Origin: Liolophura sinensis
Taxonomy: Eukaryota > Mollusca > Polyplacophora > Chitonida > Chitonidae
NCBI RefSeq assembly: GCF_032854445.1
Contig: NC_088300.1
Location: 43,147,682 to 43,211,681 of the forward strand
DNA: 64,000 nt
Reading direction: 5' to 3'
Both the position numbers and the translations under genes were made by a program. Of the stretch, positions 22,481 through 34,825 are shown one piece after another. Position 1 is the first letter of the stretch; every line of letters starts with the position of its first letter. The notes beneath the pieces are model-generated. The model was not told where the DNA came from, searched no databases, and saw only the letters and a list, made by a program, of their open reading frames with translations.

Positions 22481-23939
22481 ATGAAAATATGACTTAAATG
22501 ACCCCAAAAAAATTTTAGACACACGGTGGGTGTACGAAAATTTTATTCCAAATCTGTCATGACAGGTTCTTGGGGATGGTTTGTTACTTTGTACATAATA
22601 ATGGTAGTAAGCAAAACATTTTTATAAACCTGTCACTGATTTTTGCCTGGTGTTATGCTGTGACATTGCTTTCACATTCCCTTTTGCATACCCGTTTAGG
22701 GGACCTTATAAACACGTGTCACTGGGTGACAGAACAAAAACAACTAAATCATTATTTGTCATATAGTTGACGTATGACATTTGTGGGGCACAACAAATTC
22801 TTTATCTTTGTACACGATCCAAACATGCAATATTATAGTTTAATATTCTTGAGTATACGGCGTTAAACACTTATACCAAATGTGTCAGGTTTTCAGGGAG
22901 CACTAAAATCGTGTCCCATATACAGAGCATATACTATACAAACACTTGAAATCAATAAATGAATTCGAACAAAGACAACAAAATTCTTAGAGTTGCACAG
23001 TCGTGATGTCTACATGCATTTTTAAAAGATGAGCTTTCCTTCAAGAACTTTGGGACGCGTTAGACGTTTCGGGGTGTGGTTTAGTACCTTGGAAAAGGAC
23101 CATACAAAAACAACAGAGACGCCCACTTACGGTGTTAGAGACACTTCACGTAGATACTGTTTCATTTCGCATTGCCCTTTAGGCTGAGAAAAACTACTAA
23201 ACACAGTTTCCTTAAGGTGTTGAATAAATCAATATTTGATAATATAGGGAATAACTAAGCTCTTGAATTCTATGGCGGAAATAAAGAATAGCGAGAATCG
23301 ATCAGGCGTTAAGAGTGTGGTTAAGTGTGAAAACGCCTTGGGCAGTGAACCTGGTAACAGGCCAGAACAGCTCCATATTTCTAGCGATCAATAAAAATAC
23401 AACTGCTTTATTTCGCTGTCTTAACACGGCTTATCCCCTAAACACCTCATCTGTTACCGGCCCGATCCCCGGGTAAGGACGCTATCACACGATACAGATC
23501 CTTCCCATGAAACTCTCAAATGACAATCCTCTCACTGCCGTTAGGAAAACATATGGTTAAACCAATCAATGAAATAGCCCATAAATCAATCAATGACTTA
23601 CTCAGATAATCGGTTAATTCTGTTTTTGATATACAAACGAAACGACAGGCTATTAGGTAATTAAGACAAGCAGGATTTCTGTACATGTGTGTACAAAATT
23701 AGGAAGTGGGAAGGTATGCGATTTCAAATCTCTGGCACTTGAGGTGCAAGTTCAATTCCGGCATTCGACATGGAATTTCTAGGTTTCCCGGACCTAATTT
23801 TTATTGGGACAGGTATGGTATTAAGTGATCGACGGTGCTTGAGGAACGGTTTGCAGACTTACCTTTGTCGGAGTACAAGCCTGTAGGTCACACACTGAAA
23901 AGTCATTCATATGTCTGCAGTTTCCCTCGAGCAATCCAC
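22481..23939. other. Intergenic with a small SINE tail
   Basis: 22841-22882 (ATATTCTTGAGTATACGGCG, then TTAAACACTTATACCAAA) is a short tail fragment of the main SINE. GCAAGTTCAATTCCGGCATT near 23746 resembles a B box of another tRNA-derived element. Nothing else recognised. Confidence 0.4.
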
Positions 23940-23984
23940 CTTTGTCTACTAATAAACTTAGCCAACGTTTATCAGTAGACAAAG
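23940..23984. repeat. 45-bp near-perfect hairpin
   Basis: The left arm CTTTGTCTACTAATAAAC (23940-23957) pairs with the right arm GTTTATCAGTAGACAAAG (23967-23984), with one mismatch in 18 and a 9-base loop. It could form a strong DNA or RNA stem on either strand. No known element was recognised. Confidence 0.8.
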
Positions 23985-24278
23985 TGTTTAGGTGAAAATC
24001 TCATGAGTATGGCTTTGAACAATGAAATTATTTGCGATATTGTCAACATCTTTACCAAACATGAGCTTTAGAGTTAAAGGTGAATACCAAGTATCGGCTT
24101 TCATAATGTATGAAGGCCGATGTTACGCTGAAAAACAGCTTGCCCAATACGTCTGCCTATTAAATTATAAGGGAAAATATGAGTTGCGGGCTACGGGTTA
24201 CCAAACATCCAGATTCCTGATTAAACTTCATCAATATTTGTTGGCGATTTGAGCGTGACGGACAACATTTACAGTGTT

Positions 24279-24977
<699 letters not shown>

Positions 24978-25105
24978 TAGTGGCCGGTCCCGATGGCTCA
25001 GTTGATAGAGCGTCCGCTTCGGGGTGGTAGATCCAGGGTCAGTCCTCGGCCAGATCCTTCTCCCGAAACATCAGCGTTGGGAAAAATTGTATATCAAGCA
25101 ACGTC
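24978..25105 (+). mobile_element. tRNA-derived SINE head of a second family
   Basis: GTCCCGATGGCTCAGTTGAT followed by AGAGCGTCCGCTTCGG is a good tRNA-like A box and D/anticodon region. GGGTCAGTCC is a degenerate B box. CTCGGCC and GATCCTTCTCCCG follow. The acceptor stem does not pair, so it is a tRNA-related repeat rather than a tRNA gene. Its body differs from the main SINE family here. Confidence 0.6.
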
Positions 25106-25238
25106 TTACTTAATCCCATGTCAATACACAGACAGATGGATATACAAACGAACCGATGCTTCATTCGACAATTTGAACTGAGACAAACAGGATTGCTCTA
25201 CACACTTGTATACAAGCTGCGGAACGTGGCTCCGTTTT

Positions 25239-25341
25239 CACTACACTTCTTAGGTGTTACACTTACTTCGTACTACACTCCTTTGGTGTTACACTTGCTT
25301 CGTGCTACACTTATTCGGTGTTACATTTACTTTGTGCTACA
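25239..25341. repeat. 32-bp tandem repeat (two 16-bp halves), about 3 copies
   Basis: GTGTTACACTTACTTC with GTACTACACTCCTTTG, then GTGTTACACTTGCTTC with GTGCTACACTTATTCG, then a partial third unit. The halves resemble each other, so the base unit was 16 bp. Confidence 0.8.
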
Positions 25342-28300
25342 TAAATAGAAAAAAACATGTCTTGGCTGAGAGTTGCCAATCGTATATACGGATACTTTAA
25401 AGTGATAAAGTGGACACGATCTTTACTAAGTTATGCTCTTGAGATATTCGCAAAGTTATGCTCCTGAGACATTTGCTAATTTGCCATATACAATTATCTC
25501 TGCCGAAGGACGTTATGTTTTTCCCCGATGGTTTTAGTCTGTCTTTCTGAAAAGAAGTGGATTTTGATAAAACTGTGTGCGCTTCTCGGCTATGAGACAA
25601 GCACTAATATTTTGCTCCTGTTTGGTGCTAATCCGGATCTGGATGAGGAGCCAGTAAATGTTTTAAGGATTCTTGACCATTGCGAGATGTCTATTTGTCA
25701 GCATTAACAGAAAAAGTTATGCCCAGATTTTTATGACACTTTGTGTTTAGCCTTGCCTTGGCAAAAGCATCCATCCATTATATTTCAGAACTGACTTGGA
25801 TCTGGAACCAGACCACGGTATTTTGTAATGATTCGTCATCATTGTTAGCAGACAGACAAAAATCGAGAGTATTTTCCCTTTATCTAAATTGGGGGATTTG
25901 TATATTCCGCGAAGTCGGTGTGCTTTCTTGTTTTGTACAAAAATGAACAAAAATGGGGAAATTTTTTTTACAGTTATGTTAATTTGAGAAGAAATTATTT
26001 TGGACCAAAATTTTTATTTTTTAAATATGTCTTACATTTATCACTTTAATACAATCCTGAAACTAATATCGGTGATAATTTGGATAATTTGTCTTTTAGT
26101 CTGCCCAAAATTCTAATCACACAACCTTTTTACTGTAACCGGCCTTACCCGTGTACATTGTATGGAAATCAGTGTTAGTATTTATTTTTGAATGTAGGCC
26201 TTAGGATTGTAAGCTGAGAAAATATCCGTTTTACTTTGGGATTTGAATTCAAGATTAACTTTGAGGAATTGATCAACAAATCTATATGGCGGATGCCTGA
26301 ACTACGAGGTATGCGTGAAAGTGTGTCGTAGACGACAAAGTATTGGGGTGACGTTGAAATCCCTTCTAAATTTCGCAGGAATGGTCGCCATAAAAAATGT
26401 CGAGGCGAGCGGTTTTTGTTTCTTGCACAGCTGCATTCAGAAGATAATGGGGCATTGCCGCACTCTGAAACCCATCGATTTCCCGGAAAGCAAGAGCGGA
26501 CGGTAGTATGACAATATGTTCTGGCTGGCGGATGAGAAGAGCGGGTAATGGCCATACTTATTCATTTGTCAATACGAAAAAGACACAGAAACAAAAAGCT
26601 TTAACAAATTGACAGTACAAATAATGAGACACGCTTCTTTTGAACGTGTTTTTCCCCACCATTGATAGTTATTTGACGTGTGTGAATTGAAGTAGTGATC
26701 CGGTCCGATTTCCAGCTTAATACGCCAGGTAACGGTTATGAGGCGTCGGAAACAGAAGGTGTAGACGCACAAATCGAATCAACAAATCGTCAATGGTCAT
26801 AGCTTTGTCAAATGACAAATTGTACCCATTCGCAAATCTCGTGGTAAGTACTTTTAAAGGAGAAGGATAAACGCTTAGCCCTTTAAACAGAAATGGAAGT
26901 GAAATGAAATCGTTTGCTGTTTACTAATGTCTACAGACGTTTAAAGAATATCTTTAATCACCAGTAATTGTCCTGTTGAAACTTCCTCGTTGTCTCTCGA
27001 AAGTTAGAAATTCACAATAAAAAGTGTTGGATAAGGCCAGGTCCTTCCTGACTAGCCGGCTTATTATCACTTTTTCAGGTTATTAATTTACCATTTGTCC
27101 TTTTTTGTGTGACAGTTGGCATTCTCCATCAGTATTAGACAGGAAGTCTCGACTTTACGACAATCACTGCACTATTAATGCACAAAGACAGCCTATTAAG
27201 GCTTCAAACTCTTAAATTATAAGTATTTCGTTTTTTCTTCAATGAATATTGCTGGCCGGAAAAAATGTCAAAATGATCAAATTTGCACTCAAAAGCTGTT
27301 TCCAGTGACATCTCCAGGTAGTAATATGTCGCTCACAACATCCCACACAGTTACTAACAATGGAGATAATGGTGTTATTACATTAAAACTTGTTAGAACA
27401 ACAGCGTCTCTTCCTCATTCCCCGAGAGGCTATGCTGTAACTTTGAAGACCTCATTTCCTTGGCAGGAACTCGTGCACGGCGAATGGATGCCTACACAAA
27501 TTTTGAGCAGTTATATTTCCCGTAGCTCTCAGTTTTAAATCTGATTCTAGTTTTTTTTTTATTTTGGCGATGATCACAAAGGATGGCTGCACTAAGAGAG
27601 CTGGATAACCATTAGCTGGGCCAATGACAAATCTTATGGTTTACTGTAAAGTATAAAGCTATAAAATAAAATAAACTAACATTGTTTAAAATGACATTCA
27701 TTCAAATAAATCAAACCTTTCACAGGTCATGCTGTTTACGCTTTTTACGCCGACAATGCAGGGTTAATAAACCAAGAAACACGCTCTTTGACCCTAAACA
27801 GAATGCTTGGCGTATAACCCACACACCGCTGTGATAGATTTCTGTGATGTGGAAACGTGCGATCACGTTTCAGTCTGCTCTGCACATTATACCTTCTGAC
27901 ATTACACTCGATTTGGCAGGGTTTTGTTATAAATCTCAGCCAATCAAAGGCAATGATCCACTGAAGTCCTCGAGTGGACTGCACCAAGCCTTTAGGGACT
28001 TTTAAGACACATACTGCACATGGACAGGTAACTGTACGGTCTGGGGCAATGTGATCAATTCTCATCGTTATTTAGTGGAACAGACCAGACAGTGATGAAA
28101 AACACCGAAATGGATAAACAGGCGAGAGATTTTTAGATGTTATGTAAACAAAGTTATATTCTTGTGTAATTGGAGACAACCCTGCACTGTAGCTCTATCA
28201 TCTATCCATTACGATCCATACCGCTGTGATAATATGTGGAAATACAAGCAACGAAATTAGTTTCGATTTTGTATATGTTTTGTTGTGCCGGGCTATAGCT

Positions 28301-29082
28301 GAATGGATTTTCCGAAATTCCATAGATATACCTTCAGGAATTCTAGATGACGATGATAGATCTTCTCATCTGAGGAAAGCAGCAGGTGAATTCAAGAGTG
28401 GCGGTGTTTTTCGGCAGACGGGAAAGTGACAAACCTTTATAGATTCAGTACAGCTGTAAAAAGAAAGGTTCGATTGGTCTATAGTGGACAAACGCGGCCC
28501 AAAAAGAGAAAATAGAGAACATCTGCCAGGATTGCTCCCAAGGGTTGGTCGCTGGGTTCCCGAGAAACAGAATCAGTAGAGAGGGCTTGTGTTCCCCGCA
28601 AGTCTTATCAGCCAGCCACACCACTCCCGTACTTTGTTAATGTCCGTGGCTTATAATAAAATTGTCATTTCAGAATGATAGATTTTCTGCTTTAGCAAAC
28701 CACCCTGAATCGGCCATGACAACGCAATCAGCCAGGATACGGAGAAGCGAAAATGATTTGATGACAGTGGGCAATTTCACTGTGCTCAATACTTTTCAAA
28801 CCATTGACGTATGGTTACGTAGTATTACGGGGCCACTCTCAGGAGAAAACTTTCCGTCATGTATCAAAAATTCACGTTTTACAAACTTCAGTTCAACCAA
28901 CTGCCATCGGATAACATGGTGCTCTTGTCAGTTGGGTGAACCTGAAAGAGTCTTCCGCGAGATAAGAAGGGAAACCAATAAACAAGGCAACGTCTCACTG
29001 TCATGTCATGTTATTAATAGTTAAAATATTACTTTACAATAATAAAGTTTGTACCTCGATTAATGGCAAACAATAATCACAA
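25342..29082. other. Intergenic, nothing firmly recognised
   Basis: Several 60-126 codon frames occur (26175-26555 minus, 27745-28065 minus, 28662-29024 plus). None shows a domain, signal peptide or paired splice sites that I can support. The 28662 frame follows an acceptor-like TTGTCATTTCAG, noted only as weak. Confidence 0.35.
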
Positions 29083-29170
29083 ATATTTATTTATTTATTT
29101 GGTGTTTCATGCCGGAATCAAAGATATTTCGCTGACATACGACTGCTCCCAGCATTACAGTGGGAGAAAA
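29083..29170 (-). mobile_element. Diverged SINE 3' fragment (minus)
   Basis: ATATTTATTTATTTATTTGG, TGTTTCATGCC, then ATACGACTGCTCCCAGCATT and ACAGTGGGAGAAAAC follow the reverse complement of the main SINE tail and middle. It ends shortly before the E-box array. Confidence 0.6.
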
Positions 29171-29242
29171 CAGGAAAGAGTGGGAGGATAGTGAGAAGAA
29201 ACAGGACAAAGCCCGGGACAAAACATGTACAACCATGTCCAA

Positions 29243-29680
29243 GAACGATTTTCATCCCACGTATATATCAGACATTCAGGAAAGATTTTCATCACACGTG
29301 TACACCAGTCATTCAGGAAAGAATTTCATCACACGTGTATACCAGACATTCAGGAATGATTTTCATCACACGTGTACACCAGTCATTCAGGAAAGGTTTT
29401 CCCAACACGTGTATACCAGACATTCAGGAATGATTTTCATCACACGTGTATACCAGACATTCAGGAAAGAATTTCATCACACGTGTATACCAGACATTCA
29501 GGAATGATTTTCATCACACGTGTACACCAGTCATTCAGGAAAGGTTTTCCCAACACGTGTATACCAGACATTCAGGAATGATTTTCATCACACGTGTATA
29601 CCAGACATTCAGGAACGATTTTCATCACACGTGTATACCCAGTCATTCAGGAAAGATTTCATCAAATTGCATGTATATCC
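29243..29680. repeat. 37-bp minisatellite with ten CACGTG E-boxes in register
   Basis: About 11-12 units of 37 bp. A typical unit has GATTTTCATCACACGTGTA then a CCAGACATTCAGGAA-type half. CACGTG lies at 29295, 29332, 29369, 29406, 29443, 29480, 29517, 29554, 29591 and 29628, always 37 bp apart. The outermost units (near 29258 and 29665) have lost it. Two main unit types (ACACCAGTC and ATACCAGAC) alternate in part, and the four-unit block from about 29350 recurs 148 bp later. Because 37 is not a multiple of 3, the same open frame appears shifted several times. It is not a protein repeat. Confidence 0.93.
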
Positions 29681-32600
29681 TGTCAGCTAGATAGAATTTT
29701 CGGGCAAGGTACAATTGTTATTCTTTAAATGTTCCTTGAGGATAAGCCTGATTAAAGCAATTTTAGTGAAAAAACGTGCTTTCGACGTAAACTACGAATT
29801 GAACGAATCAAATAAATAAAACCACATTATCAGATTCAGCTATGGCGGTTGTTTCTGAGCCTAGGCAAGGTACATTAAAGCAATTTCATGCATGTTTCTA
29901 TCACCGCTACCTGAACAGTTTTTCTTATTGACACAGTGGCGGCTGCTACAAGCGCATGGGTACAGGGTGTGAAGGCGTTATGTTGTGATTAAGCGGCTGT
30001 GAGGGAGAGAAAGAGGGCAGGAGAGACCGAGGTATTGACAGGTTTATGTCGGAGGTGTTGACACATGCCCCAATCTGTTGATCTAATCATGACCCTTTAT
30101 CTCGCTCTTTCTCTAAATCAATCCTCCAATCGATACAGCGCCAATCAAAAGCAAATCCTCCAAACTTTCCGTATTTTTTGACGGCGTCTTAAGCTCTCCA
30201 TTAAATTATGTCCCGGAGAAAAGTTACAACTTGTGGAAGCCGTCTACTAGAATATCCAATAACAGAGGTTTTCATTTCCAACAGTTCTGACAATAATGTA
30301 GAGTAAATTGATCAGAGTGGAAAATACGAGCGACAGTTCTTTGAGAGACCAGTTACCTTAACGCAATTATTGCTGCTTTGAGAAAATTACTGTTTCCCAA
30401 GCTTATTGGCCTTGTCATTTAAGCCAGACCCCACTGACATGGTCAGGTTAAATCGTACTTTTCTGAAAACAGCCGGAGAAGAAAAGCAACAAGCGTGATG
30501 GATGGAGCTCTCCAAAACGTTCTGATGTTATACAGTGCGTTTTCACGTCACCACATGTTCACTCTGCCCCTAAACAAGGAAAAGCACAGAGAGCACTTGA
30601 CTTTCGAGGAATTGCCCAGATAAAAAAATAAAAGAAAGACAGGTAATTTATTAAATAATTAAAAGTATTCATCAACTGTGGCGCGTACTGATTCTCCATG
30701 AATTTTTGCTAGCGACGTAGCGGCTATGTCCTTAATAACTTACGCGTTACCCGTTAGAAGTTAAATGTACAGTAAAGAAGTAACATTGTAATTCTCTGAA
30801 ATGGTCATCCTTAACCTTCACATGGAAAGACCGACTGAATAACAAACTTCATCTGGAATGTGTCCAATAAAGATCGTACACATATACATCATGTGGTTTA
30901 GAATGGTTTGTGGATGCCATCAGCAGACACATATGCGTATTCGAGTGCCTTTGCAACCGTTTTTGTTGCCAGAGCCTTCCACAAAAACCTTTTTCTCCCA
31001 TACATGTCTAGGCTCAAAGATATCTAAACCATTCAGACTTGGTGTGGCGTTGTCCTACATCGTACATGAGCCTGCCGTCGAATTTCCGGAGGGTAGAGTG
31101 TTCATTTAAAATCCAAAGTCAAGGCAGATGACACAAATGAGCAGATAATTTCATTAGCGTTGTCCTACACTTCCAAAAAATTATCTTCATATCCGATGAA
31201 ATTGTTCCATATGTGAAACGAAAACTTCGTATAACCCAATTGGGGCGAGCAAAACGCTGTTAAAGCTGGGAACAGACAATTGATTTTTCTCTTCAAATTC
31301 CTTGGCCAGTTACCACCCAGGAACGTCTGAGGTTAGAACCCCACCCTTTCCAACCTCCTCTATATCCTAAAGCCTTTCTAAGCCCCCCCCAATGCTATTG
31401 CCAAGACTCACCAGCCTGGTAGTCATGTAGTAGTTTACCCCTCTTCTGCATGAGATTCACCAGTGTTCTAAACTCTGGTGTTTCGCCACACAGTTATTTC
31501 AATGTGTAAAAAATGTGCAAAAATGTATATTAGGGAGTATAGAAATTGCAACAGGGCGGTGTGACCTAGAATGACTTTGCTATCAGTTTAGCAAAGATAC
31601 AGTCACTGTGAAATTTTAGAACAAAGGTCTTAAAATAAGCAAATATGTCGTTCAGGAAGATGTGGTCTGCAAAATCAATTGTTCTTTTAAAGTCGTTGTT
31701 TATAAGGTCAGTTGAAAAATCATTAACATTGTATCTTTTATCATGTGTCATTAACTTAGATAATTGTTGTGCACCTCTCATTTGAGTATCGTTTGTGACT
31801 TGTCAACTGAATCATTTACTTGAAAGCACAAGGACAACCACCTTTACTATGTCAGTAATTCTCTTTTGGGATCGCTGTAGCAGGACCCTTCATTTAATTG
31901 AACACCGCAGGTAGTCTGACCCAGTTACAGATCAGTCTTAACTTGGCCATCCAATGAAATCTCTCTGCACATATATTCATTCGCATGCTGTTGCTAGAAA
32001 TCCATTATGTGACCTCAAGTCTGCGCCACACTTAAGGTAGACATTCTGGTTGATCAAAAGAGCTCCTTTGCTGTGGCCCTTCATTGCTGGAAACGTACCA
32101 CAAGTATTTCAACTGAACTAGAATTACTCACCAAAGATCAAAGAGACACCGCTGAAGAGCTGTGGTGATATGACCTCTGGTATAGCAGGAATGAAGGGCA
32201 ACTAGATGGCTCAGGGATTGATGGAGAGTATTACTTTTACCTAACTTGTTTACATTGTAAGTGTGTGACGGATTAGAATGTCTGATATATAGGGATGTGT
32301 ATAATATGAGTCATAAATATGTTCTTAATACTGCGTTGAACTGTTTGATCTGCATTAGGCCACTGCTCAAGGAGTGTTTTGCGAATTCACCTTCACTTCC
32401 TCGTTTCACCTCAGTGTGATTGTTCAGCAACTTAATTTAGTACAAGAAGCACTGAAACTTAGCAAAAAAGCACAAAGGATAGTTGCATAAGTGTTTGTCC
32501 TCGGTTGTTTACTTAGGCACAGCCACGGCCTTGTTTGCGACTGCTGCGGGACATAATTATTATCGGACACACGCATAGGCGCTCTTCTACAAGTGCAGGC

Positions 32601-32739
32601 ATAAGGAAACAGCAAACTGTTCTCTGTCGCACTTTCCAAGCTATCGCAGCCAACAATGCTGATTGTTTGCCCCGAGTACCACGTAATCCTTGACGAATGT
32701 TTGCCGTTGAATTGATGTTTTCGTCTTTGCAGCATCAAC
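29681..32739. other. Intergenic, nothing firmly recognised
   Basis: Unique AT-rich sequence. A CACCAG...CTCTGGTG short stem lies at about 31460. The 3' end, from about 32710, is a pyrimidine-rich TGTTTTCGTCTTTGCAG that could be a splice acceptor for the frame at 32740. Confidence 0.35.
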
Positions 32740-32958
32740 ATGGATCAATGGCCGGCACTGGAGACAGATACAGTGGACCCCAATCTGATCACGCGGGGTG
32801 TCTCCAGGACTGGTCAGGGAATGGATGGATGGAGAACTATATCGGTATACGGATATATCGACCAGAGTTACACTCACTATCTTAACCCGACGTATTTCAC
32901 TGAAGAGCCTTTCTTCAATTTACATTACATTACAGATATACAAATTATGCTTAGATAA
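32740..32958 (+). CDS. Possible 5' coding exon of an unrecognised gene
   Basis: A strong acceptor-like TTTTCGTCTTTGCAG ends 7 bases before CAACATGG, a good start context. The frame begins MDQWPALETDTVDPNLITRG and continues 72 codons to a stop. Its first 40 codons favour G or C in the third position more than the surrounding AT-rich DNA would give, and the composition is protein-like. No signal peptide, membrane segment or known domain is visible. Candidate donors are poor (for example TCG|GTATAC near 32843), and no following exon was found on the plus strand. It may be a chance frame. Function unknown. Confidence 0.22.
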   Translation: MDQWPALETDTVDPNLITRGVSRTGQGMDGWRTISVYGYIDQSYTHYLNPTYFTEEPFFNLHYITDIQIMLR

Positions 32959-33698
32959 GTCATCTCGAGTTCTGCTAGGTATTAGGTGCAGAATGATATG
33001 GTTTAAGTCCTCATCTACTTCCTGATGAAGAAACATTAAGTTGGCCCTGAATAATAGTCTTATACTGTTATCAGGGTCGTAGGTAAATGGGGGTAAAAAA
33101 AGCTGTATAATGTCATTGCGAGCATATAAATCATGCGTCTTTATTAGGATGTTTTTGTTGTATGAGACATGGTAAATTTTAATTTCCTCTTTTGCGGAGA
33201 TGTATTTTCCGCTCAGAATTCTTAATTAATCACGCTGCTTTGTGATATCTTTACTGGTGATGAAATACCTGTCACCTGATGATGGGACATAATAAACTAT
33301 TCTGCAATGGAAAATGAAGTAGTGCTTCATCTCCGTGGTATTGCCCATATTCATGCATATATTTACACTGTACTGTTTGGACTTTATGTTTTGTCAAGAA
33401 ATGACGTTTGTCATCCGGAACGTCATCATTAATAAAAGGGATCCTTTATTCCAACCATTTATCATTTATCCACATCAGTAAATGTTTTATTGATACTGAT
33501 ACTGAGATACAGTTTTCGATATCGATGATTAATGTCGATAAATATGACAGATCCATTGATATAGATAAGCATTTGTATCACTCTAACAAACACTGCATCC
33601 TTCGTTACAGCTTGCTGGTTCTCAAGAAAGTTGGATTAGTTTTCAGTATAAGTTAATACTTTTTGTTGGATCGATAGAAAAAATGATAACATCGATGT
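32959..33698. other. Intergenic, nothing recognised
   Basis: AT-rich, with no repeat or exon supported. Confidence 0.4.
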
Positions 33699-33727
33699 AA
33701 GGATGTAAGGATATAAGAAGGATGTAA

Positions 33728-33805
<78 letters not shown>
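33699..33805. repeat. GGATGTAA short repeat passing into (TA)n microsatellite
   Basis: GGATGTAAGGATATAAGAAGG-like 8-10 bp units (33699-33730) run into about 38 uninterrupted TA units (33730-33805). Confidence 0.95.
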
Positions 33806-33807
<2 letters not shown>

Positions 33808-34454
33808 TGAATATCCATTCTGAATCCTGTAGACTTCATTACTTTCTTTCATTTACACATGTGTAAATTTCATTTCATTCAAACACCTGAAGCTTATACA
33901 CATACTTACAAAAGCATTCAGCCCACATGTTATGTCATCCTGCGTTTGTGGTTTGAAATCAGCTGTTATATCTTCAAACTTACGTTGAATCTGTACGTCA
34001 AAAACAGACTTTTGTATTCCGGCCGACAACCAATATCGGCGTTCCAGGTCAATAATCGCAAGGCCAATTCTCAAAACGACGTTTAACACGAACCACAGAA
34101 GTACTTATAAAGTACATAAAATGTGAAGCTAGGACGGAATCATGCAAAAGCAAAGCTTACATAAGTTGACCTCGTTTATATTAGGCTGTAGGATACGCCG
34201 TAAAGATCAGTGCCCGTGAACAACAGTGCGCGGTCAAGTATTTGGTCAGTAATATGATGTAAAGCCACTGATCCAGCCTGGCGAAGACACAGATATGTGG
34301 CTGCTTTGTTGAATGAATGGACGGCCCATAAATCCACCAGAATACTGAGACGACGAGGGTAAATATTATGCAGTTGAAAAACATGTCGAAATAGCAAATA
34401 TTGATCAAAGGACAATACGATGTATGGTACAAATAAAAGCATACAAATATTTCC
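33806..34454. other. Intergenic, nothing recognised
   Basis: Overlapping frames on both strands (33853-34089, 34176-34489) without domains. Confidence 0.4.
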
Positions 34455-34490
34455 TTATTTATTTGTTTATTTACGCCGTCCTCAAGCATG
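34455..34490 (-). mobile_element. SINE tail fragment (minus)
   Basis: TTATTTATTTGTTTATTTAC then GCCGTCCTCAAG is the reverse complement of the family tail, with the GTGTTTTAC part lost. Confidence 0.6.
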
Positions 34491-34748
34491 TAGAATAAGA
34501 CAGATACATACTTTTATTAATGTAGTACACATACCTGTAGAAGTAATCCGGCTTAATATAAAGTCATAGAGCTTACTCAAATGTTCTTTCCAGATAGTCA
34601 TTTGGCAGGCTTTAGAATCAGACGAGGACTGGCTTATTAAAGACATTTGTTGGATATTCATTAAACCCAAATTTACGAGCGACTGTCGTTATTTAACTAA
34701 AACACGATGAAGTGCTCGCCAAAAGGTATTGTCGTCAATATAACTAAA

Positions 34749-34825
34749 AACCTACAGCATGGAAACTAAAATCAGAGCAGTGACGATAATGTGATAGCTG
34801 ACAAAAGGTCACACTGGTGAAAAGG
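34749..34825 (+). repeat. Unclassified dispersed repeat, copy C (partial)
   Basis: CCTACAGCATGGAAACTAAA, ATCAGAGCAGTGACGATAAT and GTGATAGCTGACAAAAGGTC match the first half of copies A and B near 11 kb. Confidence 0.45.

Noticed and set aside
24978-25045. Functional tRNA gene
   Set aside because: The tRNA-like head has a degenerate B box and no pairing acceptor stem. It is treated as a SINE head.
26175-26555. 126-codon minus frame
   Set aside because: Length is possible by chance in 64 kb. No signal peptide, domain or codon bias, and the C-terminal half is typical translated AT-rich DNA.
28662-29024. 120-codon plus frame behind an acceptor-like TTGTCATTTCAG
   Set aside because: The composition and third-position use look random, and no donor or partner exon was found.
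29243-29680. CRISPR-like array
   Set aside because: The whole 37-bp unit repeats with no unique spacers, and the surrounding DNA is animal nuclear sequence.
29160-29694. Four overlapping frames with repeated HTC(T/I)P-type and YQTFR strings
   Set aside because: The 37-bp unit is read in three shifted frames. There is no start context, domain or splice evidence.
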